Shown: piece after piece, positions 35,606 through 43,987 of the stretch
How positions within the stretch are numbered: the stretch's first letter is position 1
Layout: each line of letters opens with the position of its first letter
Assembly (NCBI RefSeq): GCF_012863495.1
Contig: NZ_JAAVJL010000001.1
Location: 1,798,001-1,862,000 of the forward strand
Origin: Pseudanabaena yagii GIHE-NHR1
GTDB lineage: Bacteria > Cyanobacteriota > Cyanobacteriia > Pseudanabaenales > Pseudanabaenaceae
Reading direction: 5' to 3'
Length of the DNA stretch: 64,000 nucleotides
Notes under the pieces: generated by a model
Database searches by the model: none
Told to the model about the DNA's origin: nothing
Seen by the model: the letters and a program-made list of their open reading frames with translations, nothing else
Program-made: the position numbers and the translations under genes

Positions 35606-35670
35606 GGTGATTGGTGATTGGTAATTGGTGATTGGCTTTTAGCTTTTAGTTTTTAGCTCTTAGCTGATTG
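35606..35670. repeat. Short sequence repeats in operon spacer (GGTGATTG and TTTTAGCTTTTAG)
   Basis: Immediately upstream of the vWA start, GGTGATTG-like units are repeated, followed by TTAGCTTTT units. The same units occur in the spacer 40961-41099 of the same operon. Confidence 0.6.
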
Positions 35671-35715
35671 ACAATTAGGGGAATTTCCCCTTTCCCCTTT
35701 TTCCTTTTTCCTTTT

Positions 35716-36228
35716 TTAAACTGCTTTTGTCCAAAATTCCATTGTCTTGGGATCGATCGCTTTAGGATTTTCTCGATAGAGTTCTTGCAAACAGGCTAGG
35801 AATGCTTTGGCATAGGCTTTTAAACCTAAAAGGGAAAGACTGCGGAGAATACGGGTAATTCTCAGATGGTTATGGTTCATTGGGCGGAGCCAATATTGTC
35901 GGCGTGAATCAAAGTTGGCTGCTTTGGTAATTTGTACTCCTAACTCTTGAGAAGTGACGCATTGTAAACCATAAAAATCAAGTAATAACTTGAAGGAACG
36001 ATACAAATTTTTGCGAAGTTCTTTGTCAGCAAGAAATGCGGCAATTACAGATTCATCAAGGATAGGAGCATTAGCGCTAAATTTGCTCGGTTCGGGAAGG
36101 GGAAATAGCCATTGAATGTAGTTATGCACATTTTCAAGGCGATCGCGCTGCCAAATCCAAATATCTTCGAGTTTGCGTCCTTCAGGATTAGCCGATTCAC
36201 CACGATAAAAAGAGAGCAAAGCGTTCAT
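35716..36228 (-). CDS. OGFr-domain protein
   Basis: 170 residues. It matches the conserved domain of the opioid growth factor receptor family as found in bacteria: FYRGESANPEGRKLEDIW, LENVHNYIQWLFPLPEPSKF, APILDESVIAAFLADKELRKNLYRSF and the LDFYGL block. Bacterial OGFr-like proteins are largely uncharacterised. Here it is embedded between the RHH and vWA genes of the NAD/ADP-ribose operon, so a role in that system is likely though not known. Confidence 0.82.
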   Translation of the reverse strand: MNALLSFYRGESANPEGRKLEDIWIWQRDRLENVHNYIQWLFPLPEPSKFSANAPILDESVIAAFLADKELRKNLYRSFKLLLDFYGLQCVTSQELGVQITKAANFDSRRQYWLRPMNHNHLRITRILRSLSLLGLKAYAKAFLACLQELYRENPKAIDPKTMEFWTKAV

Positions 36229-36251
36229 AGACTACACCTCATAATTAGATT

Positions 36252-36413
36252 TTAGCTAGATAACAGGCGCTCAAAAAATCCTTTCTTGGGTTGAATGGAT
36301 TCCAAATATTCTCTGAGCAAACGTTCAATCAATTCCGAACTGGTAGTATTTTCTTTCGCAAGGATTGCCACTAGATATTTTTCTGTTTCATAGTCCAAAT
36401 TGATACTCATCAT
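36252..36413 (-). CDS. Small ribbon-helix-helix-like protein (53 aa)
   Basis: Read directly: ATG at 36413 (a second ATG follows immediately), stop at 36252. SINLDYETEKYLVAILAKEN gives the strand and first helix, and TTSSELIERLLREYLES the second helix, as in CopG/RHH DNA-binding proteins. Gap of 23 bp to the next gene and 27 bp from the previous one, so it belongs to the operon. May be a co-regulator or antitoxin-like protein. Confidence 0.65.
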   Translation of the reverse strand: MMSINLDYETEKYLVAILAKENTTSSELIERLLREYLESIQPKKGFFERLLSS

Positions 36414-36440
36414 AAGATTAACCTCTTGTTAGATATCGCT

Positions 36441-37493
36441 TTAAGCAAGATTGAGATCTGCCCAAGATTCCATCGCAGTCGTGGATTTCAGCAAGTGCAT
36501 ACCTGCATCTGCGAAGCGTTGAAACGCAGTATCAGCTTGATCGGTGTAGTCCACAATATTGGGAACGACCACAGGCGAAGTGCAATCTTCAAGTAGATAG
36601 ACCTTCTTCGCAAGTTTAGGATCGTGAGCAAGGATTTCGCTAAGCAGATCTTGAATTGTCCATGCTACGCAATGGCTCTTGGCTTGACCTGCAATGATTA
36701 CGGCATCAAATTCCAATAACTTTTGCAAAAAGCGCGTATTCTTCTGGGCGATCGGTCTGCCATCGGCTCCATCCATTACTTCAGGACGCAATACCGAATA
36801 ATTCTCAGTGAGAGGATTGCCGCCTTTAATCTCAAAGTTAGTCTGGCTATGCCTTGCAATATTATGAAAAAACATTGCTTCTTCAACAGAAGATACGAGT
36901 GCGTGACCGATACCGCCGAGCATGGAGTGATATGCCCAAACTGTTAAGGGGAATTTGCCGTCATCGCTAAGTTTCTGCACATAATGCAAGGCGTGACGCT
37001 GGATTGCCATGTAGTTACCTTTGGCGAGACTATAGGCGATCGCAGGATTTACTTTCCACTTACCTTGCTGCACATCTTCTAAAGTAATCGAAGTAGCATT
37101 AGGAATCGGGTGTTCACCTGCATCATTCACCCAAAAAATAGGATGGAAAATTTGCATCGCGGTGTGGGTATCCATTGTGGGCGCGATTTCGCTGATGTGG
37201 TGGAGATTGCGATAGATAAATTCGCACAGCCGCACATTGTCCTCGATCGCACCAGTGCCAGATCGTCCACCGACAAATAGCTCAAAGTCAGGAATACAAA
37301 AGGTATTCTGCACATCGATCGCCATCAAACAAATTTTCTTACGATCCTTTGCCGCAGGCGCAATACCATGTTGTTTCGCCCATGCTTCGGCTTGGTTTGC
37401 CCGATCATGGTAAGGAACGCGCCATACTGAGCCGACTTTGTGGCGGTCGAAGAATGCGGGAATGGGAAGTTGGGTAACAATTTGAGTAGTCAT
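36441..37493 (-). CDS. Isochorismatase-like cysteine hydrolase, nicotinamidase-like
   Basis: 350 residues, longer than usual PncA (about 200). The catalytic residues are visible: Asp60 in AIDVQNTF, and Cys275 in GQAKSHCVAW. The metal-binding D-x-H...H of nicotinamidases appears as MDTHTAMQIFH (Asp108, His110, His117). So hydrolysis of nicotinamide or a related amide is likely: nicotinamide is released when ADP-ribosyl transferases or NAD glycohydrolases consume NAD. The neighbours (ADP-ribosylglycohydrolases, NrtR-type regulator) agree with NAD salvage. Isochorismatase or another amidase activity cannot be excluded. Confidence 0.85.
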   Translation of the reverse strand: MTTQIVTQLPIPAFFDRHKVGSVWRVPYHDRANQAEAWAKQHGIAPAAKDRKKICLMAIDVQNTFCIPDFELFVGGRSGTGAIEDNVRLCEFIYRNLHHISEIAPTMDTHTAMQIFHPIFWVNDAGEHPIPNATSITLEDVQQGKWKVNPAIAYSLAKGNYMAIQRHALHYVQKLSDDGKFPLTVWAYHSMLGGIGHALVSSVEEAMFFHNIARHSQTNFEIKGGNPLTENYSVLRPEVMDGADGRPIAQKNTRFLQKLLEFDAVIIAGQAKSHCVAWTIQDLLSEILAHDPKLAKKVYLLEDCTSPVVVPNIVDYTDQADTAFQRFADAGMHLLKSTTAMESWADLNLA

Positions 37494-37512
37494 TTTTTAA
37501 GTCTCCTTATAT

Positions 37513-39366
37513 TTAAGCTAACTGTAACTGCAAAATCTTCTGTGCATGAATTACATAAATTCCCTGTGAACCAACGATGAGAGAACATCCACTATCGACA
37601 TAGGGTTCAGTTTCGAGAAAAGTTTTAGTAATCATAATTTTCCCCTGATTGACCTCAAGTCTAACGATACCTTCATCAGTGGGAACGAATAGCCAACTAG
37701 CGATCGCACTGCATCCATGAATATTCGTCAACCATGCGAGATCACCTCTAGGTGCGGCAATTGTGGTAACGAACTCACCTGTGGGACGCAATACGGAAAC
37801 ACGATGGATGATGTTGCCTTGCTCTTGGGTGATGGTGAAGAACCAGCAGATGTCGTTGCTAAACAGACAATTTGCATCGATTAATTCTCCTTGAATTGGT
37901 GGAATCTTTACGCGATCGCCTATTCCTGCTCTCTTAGCCCCAAAGGTAAAAGCGACACTGATCGCACCTGCGCGATAGAAGCCAAAGCCGAAGGTTTCAC
38001 CAACCCAGAATTGCGTTTGTCCTTCGAGAATATCGCCAATATATTCATTCCCTAGCTTACCATCGCGGAGTAATTGACCTCGATCAATCCAATAGCGAGA
38101 GAAGGAATTGGTACGAATCAGATCGGCGGCGATCGCTTGTGCTTGTCCTTGAGTAAGAGTAAGCGCTGTGCCTTGCTTAGCAAGGATTGTGGACTTGCCC
38201 AAGATGGCGAATTGAATATTCGCATCGAGTTCTCCTGATAGTAATACATTGTTGTCTTCTCTCTTGAAATCAAGGTTTTCATGGTAAAGATATTGAAGCA
38301 ACTTATTTTGCAACGCAACTTTAAGAATTACGCCTTCCGTTTGAAATATCTGGACAACCTTACACATACCACCATAGGAAATTCTTCCAGAGATAGAAGG
38401 AATACTCAAAATCAAAGGTTTGCAAACTGGGCAAGTATTTGTTAAATGCTCAATTCCGCATTGTTGGCACTTTTGCCAATGCATTGAGGTAAGCAGGGCT
38501 TGAGGGAAAACACCTCGCCAATCCTGTTCAAAACATTTATAGAAATGATCTAGCAAATCGTCAGAGAGAACCCTTTGTGTAATTGCGGGTTTGGGATAGC
38601 GAACATCACGATGAAAAACGGTAATTCGGTGCAGTGGTCTCGCACTGTGGGGAATCATGTCTGACTGGGATTTTGGCTTATATACGCCGCCATAGGGATC
38701 GACATAGAGGAGGCTCTGCATCAACATCACCGTGAAGGCGTACCAATCGGATTCAGGATTATGGGGACTGATGAGAATTGGCTGATTAGCGTTGCGATCG
38801 CATAGCATCGGATCGACAAATCGTGCCGTAAAAACCTGACAGGGAAACTGTCCAAACTGAAAAGAATCTGCATCAATAATATTGACTTGATTTTGGTGAA
38901 CCAACAAATTCAAATCATTAAAATCGCCAATGGTCACATTTGCTTGATGGATTTTGAGAACTGTTTCGTGTAAGTCGCTAAATAGGTTAGTTACAAATTG
39001 CTGCGAGATGCCGTTAGTTTGGCGATAGGTGCGATCGCTATATTTCAAAAGCGGCACTGTATTCTGCAAGAAGGGCATCGCATAGCCCAAGATCATTCCC
39101 TGTTTATCTGTGGCTAAAGCTTCAGGTTTAATCACCCTCACAGGTAGATTTTGTGGAAAAGCAGGGAGCTTTTGCTGATGGATCGATAATCTTGCTTGAG
39201 CCGCTAATTGTTCTTGAGGTGATAACTGATAATCAGGGTGATCGGCAGTTTTAAAGAGTTTGAGAACCTTGCCATTTTTGAGGTCATAGATATCTGCTTC
39301 GCCACCCTTGCCGATCGCATTTTTAGGATTAACTTTAATTCGCTTTTGATTGAGATAGATATCCAT
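37513..39366 (-). CDS. Protein kinase-like protein with zinc ribbon and C-terminal beta-propeller-like region
   Basis: 617 residues. N-lobe: glycine loop GKGGEAD (19-25) and a Lys in VLKLFK (36). C-lobe: catalytic loop GDFNDLN (Asp148, Asn153), metal-binding IIDADSF (Asp165/Asp167 in place of DFG), and the ESDWYAF helix. A zinc ribbon CQQC...CPVC follows at 300-315. The rest (about 320-617) is beta-rich with repeated strand patterns. This kinase-ZnR arrangement is that of the TerY-P triad kinase. Lies 10 bp downstream of an ADP-ribosylglycohydrolase gene. Confidence 0.8.
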   Translation of the reverse strand: MDIYLNQKRIKVNPKNAIGKGGEADIYDLKNGKVLKLFKTADHPDYQLSPQEQLAAQARLSIHQQKLPAFPQNLPVRVIKPEALATDKQGMILGYAMPFLQNTVPLLKYSDRTYRQTNGISQQFVTNLFSDLHETVLKIHQANVTIGDFNDLNLLVHQNQVNIIDADSFQFGQFPCQVFTARFVDPMLCDRNANQPILISPHNPESDWYAFTVMLMQSLLYVDPYGGVYKPKSQSDMIPHSARPLHRITVFHRDVRYPKPAITQRVLSDDLLDHFYKCFEQDWRGVFPQALLTSMHWQKCQQCGIEHLTNTCPVCKPLILSIPSISGRISYGGMCKVVQIFQTEGVILKVALQNKLLQYLYHENLDFKREDNNVLLSGELDANIQFAILGKSTILAKQGTALTLTQGQAQAIAADLIRTNSFSRYWIDRGQLLRDGKLGNEYIGDILEGQTQFWVGETFGFGFYRAGAISVAFTFGAKRAGIGDRVKIPPIQGELIDANCLFSNDICWFFTITQEQGNIIHRVSVLRPTGEFVTTIAAPRGDLAWLTNIHGCSAIASWLFVPTDEGIVRLEVNQGKIMITKTFLETEPYVDSGCSLIVGSQGIYVIHAQKILQLQLA

Positions 39367-39376
39367 GATTTTGCGC

Positions 39377-40165
39377 CTAATATTTTAAATAACAAGGCAA
39401 ATTGTAAGTTCCATTAAATTCCAGCACTGTGTTCCGTATCTGCCGATCTAGTTTTTTCCATGCTTGGACGGCGATCTCATGAGGCACACCACCATAAAAG
39501 GCTTCAGCAATACTTCCTGTAATTGCGGCGATCGTGTCGCTATCACCACCGAGAGATACAGCATTGCGAATAGCATCTTCAAAATCCGTTGATTCTAAAA
39601 AAGCGATGATTGCTTCAGGGACGCTTTTTTGACAGGACACCTCAAACTTATATGTGGGGCGAATTTCGTCGATGGTGCGATGCAGATTGTAATTGAAAGT
39701 TTGCTCAATATAAGCTTGAATCTCTTGCTTAGTCTTACCTAGACGCGCCAAGAAAATCGCCGCCGCAGTTGCCTGTCCGCCTTTGATGCCTTCAGGATGA
39801 TTGTGAGTTGCGGCGGTGCAACGTTCTACTTCTTTGAGAACATCTTCAAGATTGTCATACGCCCATGCGATCGGACTCACTCGCATTGCTGCACCGTTAC
39901 CCCAACTGTTGTAGCCTTCTTTCCGATTGCTCATTGCCCAGCAAGTAAACCTCTGTCCAAAACCTGCTAGGGGATAGCGCCAAAAGCATTTCTTGAAGTT
40001 ACTCACATAGCTAGTTCCCGTCAGAATGGATTTTGCAACCGCATAGGTGAGAACCGTGTCATCACTAAAATGACTACCAAAGGAGAACAGCTTGAAGTCT
40101 TTACGCTTCATCGGCACTACTTCGTAAATCGAGCCGATAATGTCACCAGCGATCGCACCTAACAT
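39377..40165 (-). CDS. ADP-ribosylglycohydrolase (DraG family), copy 2
   Basis: 262 residues. All family motifs are present: GAIAGDIIGSIYE, HFSDDTVLTYAVA (metal-binding SDDT), NSWGNGAAMRVSPI, ATHNHPEGIKGG, and SLGGDSDTIAAITG (metal-binding GDSDT). Removes ADP-ribose from arginine or other acceptors or hydrolyses ADP-ribosylated small molecules. It overlaps the previous gene by 7 bp and is clearly a tandem duplicate of it. Confidence 0.93.
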   Translation of the reverse strand: MLGAIAGDIIGSIYEVVPMKRKDFKLFSFGSHFSDDTVLTYAVAKSILTGTSYVSNFKKCFWRYPLAGFGQRFTCWAMSNRKEGYNSWGNGAAMRVSPIAWAYDNLEDVLKEVERCTAATHNHPEGIKGGQATAAAIFLARLGKTKQEIQAYIEQTFNYNLHRTIDEIRPTYKFEVSCQKSVPEAIIAFLESTDFEDAIRNAVSLGGDSDTIAAITGSIAEAFYGGVPHEIAVQAWKKLDRQIRNTVLEFNGTYNLPCYLKY

Positions 40166-40932
40166 AGGTCATACCTCTTTCTAAATTCTTTAACTACTTC
40201 ACGCAGTTCTTTGGGTAAATAGCTCAATGCCTTTTTAGCAATATCTTGAGGAACACCACCATAAAAGGCTTCAGCAATACCACCTGTAATACAGGCAAGT
40301 GTATCGCTATCACCACCAAGGGAAATAGCATTGCGAATAGCATCTTCAAAATCCGTTGATTCTAAGAAGGCAATGATGGCTTCGGGAACGGTTTCTTGAC
40401 AGGATTCATTAAATTGATAAGTAGGACGAATTTCGTCTAAAGTTCTATCTAAGTCATAGTTAAAGGATTTTGCGATCGCCGCTTTAATCTGCTCTTTGCT
40501 TTGACCTTTTCGTGCCATATAAATAGCAACAGCCGTTGCTTGCGCTCCCTTAATTCCTTCAGGATGATTGTGGGTAACTTCGGCTGAGCATTTCGATTCT
40601 GACACCACTGTTTGCAAGTCATCAAAGGCAAAACCTACAGCACTAACCCGCATTGCAGAGCCATTTCCCCAGCTATTGTATGGTTCCATATCATCGGAGC
40701 GAATCCATCGGGTAAACATTCCACCATAGCCAGCCCAAGGATATTGGCGAGCATAGCTTTTTATATATTCTGCATAGTTGCCATTATTCATCAGGCAATC
40801 TGCAACAGCTATAGTTAGCACTGTGTCATCAGTAAATTTGCATTTTTTATCAAAAAGAGGGAACTTTTTTGAACGATGGTTATCAAATTCATAAACGGAA
40901 CCTACGATATCTCCAACAATTGCGCCTAACAT
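40159..40932 (-). CDS. ADP-ribosylglycohydrolase (DraG family), copy 1
   Basis: 257 residues with the same motifs as its tandem copy: GAIVGDIVGSVYE, KFTDDTVLTIAVA, NSWGNGSAMRVSAV, VTHNHPEGIKGAQ and SLGGDSDTLACITG. Both catalytic Asp pairs are intact in both copies. Two close copies in one operon suggest hetero-oligomer formation or different acceptors. Confidence 0.93.
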   Translation of the reverse strand: MLGAIVGDIVGSVYEFDNHRSKKFPLFDKKCKFTDDTVLTIAVADCLMNNGNYAEYIKSYARQYPWAGYGGMFTRWIRSDDMEPYNSWGNGSAMRVSAVGFAFDDLQTVVSESKCSAEVTHNHPEGIKGAQATAVAIYMARKGQSKEQIKAAIAKSFNYDLDRTLDEIRPTYQFNESCQETVPEAIIAFLESTDFEDAIRNAISLGGDSDTLACITGGIAEAFYGGVPQDIAKKALSYLPKELREVVKEFRKRYDLC

Positions 40933-40960
40933 AGTTTTTTCTTTTTGGGGTAATTAGCTA

Positions 40961-41099
40961 TTAGCTTTTGGCTTTTGGCTTTTTGGGTGATTGGGAATAG
41001 GTGATTGGTGATTGAGATTTTTTCTGTGTAAGCTAACAGCTAACAGCTAATCGCTAACAGCTAACAGCTAACAGCTAATCGCTAACAGCTAACAGCTAA
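40961..41099. repeat. Heptamer array (CTAACAG) and other short repeats
   Basis: From about 41031 to 41099 the sequence is a tandem array of CTAACAG/CTAATCG heptamers, preceded by GGTGATTG and TTAGCTTTTGG units. The array runs into the end of the PP2C gene, so the last codons (after IRRI) are built from repeat units. Confidence 0.7.
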
Positions 41100-41963
41100 A
41101 ATCCTTCTAATCACTACCAAACTCGTATCATCTGACAAAACGCCCGATCGCTTAGTTAACTCTTGTTTATGCCAATCAGGTTTGACTTCTTCACGATTGA
41201 GCATTGCGAGCTTACGTCGGATGGCATCAGGATTTTTGAAATAACGGGATTCTTGCCAAAATTGCTCGATAGGTTCAACTACAGCTAAATCAATTATTCC
41301 ATCGGTGGCAATTAGAAGTGATTCTAATTCTGATGTGGGAAGGCGATCGCGAATCTCAAAATTAATTGCTTCAGGATTGTATAAACCATAGGCAAGATAG
41401 GGGGGCGCATTATCAGCATAGGGTGGAATTTCTGTAAATTTGCCATTAACTGCGATCGCACCATCACCTATGGAGAATGTGACAGTTTCTCTAGGTGTGA
41501 CTATGGCAACCACAATTGTAAATAACAAATAATCATTCACAAATTCCATTGTTACTGATTTAGATAGCTCTGCACCACCACTAGCGAGCGCTACGAAATC
41601 TTTTAACTTTTGTAATAGATTATGTTTTAATCGATGCCAAAACTCAGGTTCAGAGATTGCTAGTCCTCCATCAAGAAGAGTGGCAATCTCCTCGGCGATC
41701 ATCCTTACCCCAATTTTTGCACCAACTTCACTATGCCTGCCTGCGCTACAGCCATCACAGACTATCGCAACAATAAACTGCTCTCGCAGCATAACTCGAT
41801 AGGCATCCTGATTATTTTTGCCAACAAGAACATGATTACGTCCAATCACCGATCCAGCAGCAAATTGAAACTGAATCGCTAAGTTATCAGGTTCCAGATT
41901 AGAAAGCTCTAACTCAGAAACTTGTGGCGATCGCTCATCGAGAATACCTACTTGTTCTTGCAT
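41082..41963 (-). CDS. PP2C-family protein phosphatase
   Basis: 293 residues. PP2C motifs: GKNNQDAY (48-55), VCDGCSAG (69-76, in place of DGMGG), SIGDG, LIATDGIID and LSDDTSLVVI (DDxT metal ligands). All metal-binding Asp are intact, so it should be active. First gene of the operon that continues with the ADP-ribosylglycohydrolases. In TerY-P-type triads the PP2C dephosphorylates what the zinc-ribbon kinase phosphorylates. The last residues come from a heptamer repeat array. Confidence 0.88.
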   Translation of the reverse strand: MQEQVGILDERSPQVSELELSNLEPDNLAIQFQFAAGSVIGRNHVLVGKNNQDAYRVMLREQFIVAIVCDGCSAGRHSEVGAKIGVRMIAEEIATLLDGGLAISEPEFWHRLKHNLLQKLKDFVALASGGAELSKSVTMEFVNDYLLFTIVVAIVTPRETVTFSIGDGAIAVNGKFTEIPPYADNAPPYLAYGLYNPEAINFEIRDRLPTSELESLLIATDGIIDLAVVEPIEQFWQESRYFKNPDAIRRKLAMLNREEVKPDWHKQELTKRSGVLSDDTSLVVIRRILAVSC

Positions 41964-41972
41964 CGCGATATA

Positions 41973-42013
41973 GTGTATAAACTACACAAACTACTATAGT
42001 GTTATTTTTACAC
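41973..42013. promoter_or_regulatory. Two GTGT-N7-ACAC palindromes, candidate NrtR operators
   Basis: GTGTATAAACTACAC at 41973-41987 and GTGTTATTTTTACAC at 41999-42013, the second flanked symmetrically by ATA/TAT (41996-42016). Both are in the 109-bp region between the PP2C operon and the divergent Nudix regulator, where an NrtR dimer would be expected to bind. Sites and binding are inferred. Confidence 0.6.
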
Positions 42014-42030
42014 TATGTCAACTATCACTT

Positions 42031-42059
42031 GCAAAGTTTCTGCGTAGCAGAAACTTTGC
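42031..42059 (+). promoter_or_regulatory. 12-bp hairpin in the leader of the Nudix regulator
   Basis: Arms 42031-42042 and 42048-42059 are perfectly complementary with a CGTAG loop, ending 13 bases before the regulator's ATG. It could hinder ribosome access or end antisense transcripts. Confidence 0.5.
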
Positions 42060-42072
42060 CTATCCGAAACCT

Positions 42073-42765
42073 ATGCCACATACCTACGAATACCCCCGAC
42101 CTGCCCTCACCGTTGACTGCATCATCTTTGGACTTGATGCTAAGCTAGAACTCAAAGTTATGTTAATTCAGCGTGATATCCCGCCATTTCAAGGACAATG
42201 GGCGATCCCGGGGGGATTTGTCCGCATGGATGAAACCTTAGAGCAAGCAGCTTTGCGCGAACTGCAAGAAGAAACAGGGATTCATGATGTTTATTTAGAG
42301 CAGCTATATACCTTTGGCGACCTAGAGCGTGATCCCCGCGATCGCACAGTTACGGTTGCCTATTACGCTCTTATTAATCTCATAGAACAACAAATCCAAG
42401 CCTCTACCGATGCGCGAGAAGCTGATTGGTTTTCACTTCATGCAATACCATCCTTAGCTTTCGACCATGAGCAGATTTTACAAAAGGCGATCGCTAGACT
42501 CCGTAGCAAAATTCGTTATGAGCCAATTGGATTTGAATTATTACCCAAAAAATTCACCTTAACGCAGTTACAAAAACTTTATGAAACAGTCCTAGCTCGC
42601 GATCTTGATAAACGTAACTTTCGCAAAAAACTACTCAGTATGGACTTACTCCTCGATACTGGGGAGCTAGAACAGGGTGTATCCCATCGAGCCGCGAAGT
42701 TATATCAATTTGATGAGACTAAATATCTACAACTCAAGCAGAAAGGCTTTAATTTTGAGATTTAA
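42073..42765 (+). CDS. nrtR: NrtR-family Nudix transcriptional regulator
   Basis: 230 residues. N-terminal Nudix domain with an intact box: Gly48-x5-Glu54-x7-Arg62-Glu63-x2-Glu66-Glu67-x-Gly69. C-terminal winged helix from about 150: [22 protein letters not shown]...[12 protein letters not shown], the NrtR-type DNA-binding domain. NrtR proteins sense ADP-ribose or related NAD metabolites through the Nudix domain and control NAD biosynthesis or salvage genes. Divergent from the operon it likely controls, with two palindromes between. A conserved full box means hydrolase activity is also possible. Confidence 0.85.
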   Translation: MPHTYEYPRPALTVDCIIFGLDAKLELKVMLIQRDIPPFQGQWAIPGGFVRMDETLEQAALRELQEETGIHDVYLEQLYTFGDLERDPRDRTVTVAYYALINLIEQQIQASTDAREADWFSLHAIPSLAFDHEQILQKAIARLRSKIRYEPIGFELLPKKFTLTQLQKLYETVLARDLDKRNFRKKLLSMDLLLDTGELEQGVSHRAAKLYQFDETKYLQLKQKGFNFEI

Positions 42766-43004
42766 AAACTATGGGTTTATTTACCTAGCTTTGGTGGAAA
42801 TAAACCTCTGTACCTTGCTTGCTTGGAAAGCGCTATACCAATTTACAAAAGTATGAAAACCCTTTTATGAATTAAAAATCACACCCAGTAAGGATTTGAA
42901 AAACATAAAATAGCGTAGCCATTTTGTATTTTGGTATTAGGATATATAAATGGTATTGATCTGCCTGCTAGCTATTCTCCTAGCCCACCTCTGAGCCAAA
43001 CTCT

Positions 43005-43715
43005 ATGTATAAAAGGGAATTTAAGCTTCCAAGTCAATATATAAACAATTTCTACGATGGCTCAATCTATGATCTTGTATTTCTAGACTTAGAATGGTGT
43101 CGCGATTTTCAGAAGGATGGACTAGTACAAAAGATATTTGGATATACACTTACTCGCATTTTAGAAGATAGTAATGAGCAGTACATTAAAATTCAATTTA
43201 TTGAATCAAGTACTCAAGAGAAAAAGATAATCCAAGATATTTTAAATGACCTACATAGCTTACAGGGAAAGTATTTCATTGGTTATGGGCTATCAACCAG
43301 TGATATGTTTTGTCTGCGTAAAAGGATTGAGGCTCTAGACTTTATTCCTAAAATTGATAGTATTAGAATCCTTGATTTACAAAGAACAAGTCAGCGTACC
43401 GATCTTAATCAAGGATTAAATAATCTCTTTGCTTATTTAGGAATTCCGATTTATAAAAGAATTAAAGGATATTATGTTTTTCGGAATGGGATAAAAGTAT
43501 TAAGAAAAGAGAAAGGCTACGAAACAATTCTTAATGAAATCTATGAATACTGTCTAGAGGATGCCGAAAATTATTTTCACATTATTAGTAATTGGCAAAC
43601 TCAATTTCCTTTAGTCGATCGCAATAAGCATCAAACCATCAATCTCAAAATCGATGCTCGCTCAGAGCAACGCATTAACTCAGTTCGCAGAGCCGCTTTA
43701 CAAAGACCTTCTTAA
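43005..43715 (+). CDS. Predicted DEDDy 3'-5' exonuclease
   Basis: 236 residues. Exo I: LVFLDLEW (D-x-E). Exo II: GYGLSTSDMFCLRKRI (Asp after the glycine-rich strand). Exo III: YCLEDAENY, with Tyr-x3-Asp. These match the RNase H-like DEDDy exonucleases. It starts 239 bp after nrtR in the same direction and may or may not belong to that system. DNA or RNA substrate unknown. Confidence 0.7.
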   Translation: MYKREFKLPSQYINNFYDGSIYDLVFLDLEWCRDFQKDGLVQKIFGYTLTRILEDSNEQYIKIQFIESSTQEKKIIQDILNDLHSLQGKYFIGYGLSTSDMFCLRKRIEALDFIPKIDSIRILDLQRTSQRTDLNQGLNNLFAYLGIPIYKRIKGYYVFRNGIKVLRKEKGYETILNEIYEYCLEDAENYFHIISNWQTQFPLVDRNKHQTINLKIDARSEQRINSVRRAALQRPS

Positions 43716-43727
43716 TTGTGGTGCGTA

Positions 43728-43979
43728 CTAGTCACTATAGAGTCTACGAAAACGGGGATCAATTTTAGCGCTCTTCTTACGGTTACATTTAGCACAGAGG
43801 GTTTGGAGGTTACTGAAGTCATTAGTTCCACCTTGGGCTAAGGGAATGATGTGATCGACTTGGAGTGTCTTCGCCGTAAGGTCGGTTTTATGACAGCTTT
43901 GGCATTGGTAGTTGTTGCGATCGAAGACATATTTTCTAACTTCGGGAGGGAAGCTAATGCGTGGTGTTTTGTCTGCCAT
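43728..43979 (-). CDS. HNH endonuclease-like protein
   Basis: 83 residues. CQSCHKTDLTAKTLQVDHIIPLAQGGTNDFSNLQTLCAKCNRKK contains the HNH core (DHI..., N, ...) and two CxxC pairs that bind zinc. Small HNH proteins are common in cyanobacteria; function as host nuclease or defence component is unknown. Confidence 0.88.
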   Translation of the reverse strand: MADKTPRISFPPEVRKYVFDRNNYQCQSCHKTDLTAKTLQVDHIIPLAQGGTNDFSNLQTLCAKCNRKKSAKIDPRFRRLYSD

Positions 43980-43987
43980 AGATTGAG

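Noticed and set aside
37513-39366. HipA-like toxin kinase
   Set aside because: The zinc ribbon, glycine loop and operon partners fit a TerY-P-type kinase; no HipB or HipA core domain is visible.
40985-41100. Repeat array considered as a CRISPR
   Set aside because: Units are heptamers without unique spacers and no cas gene is in the window.
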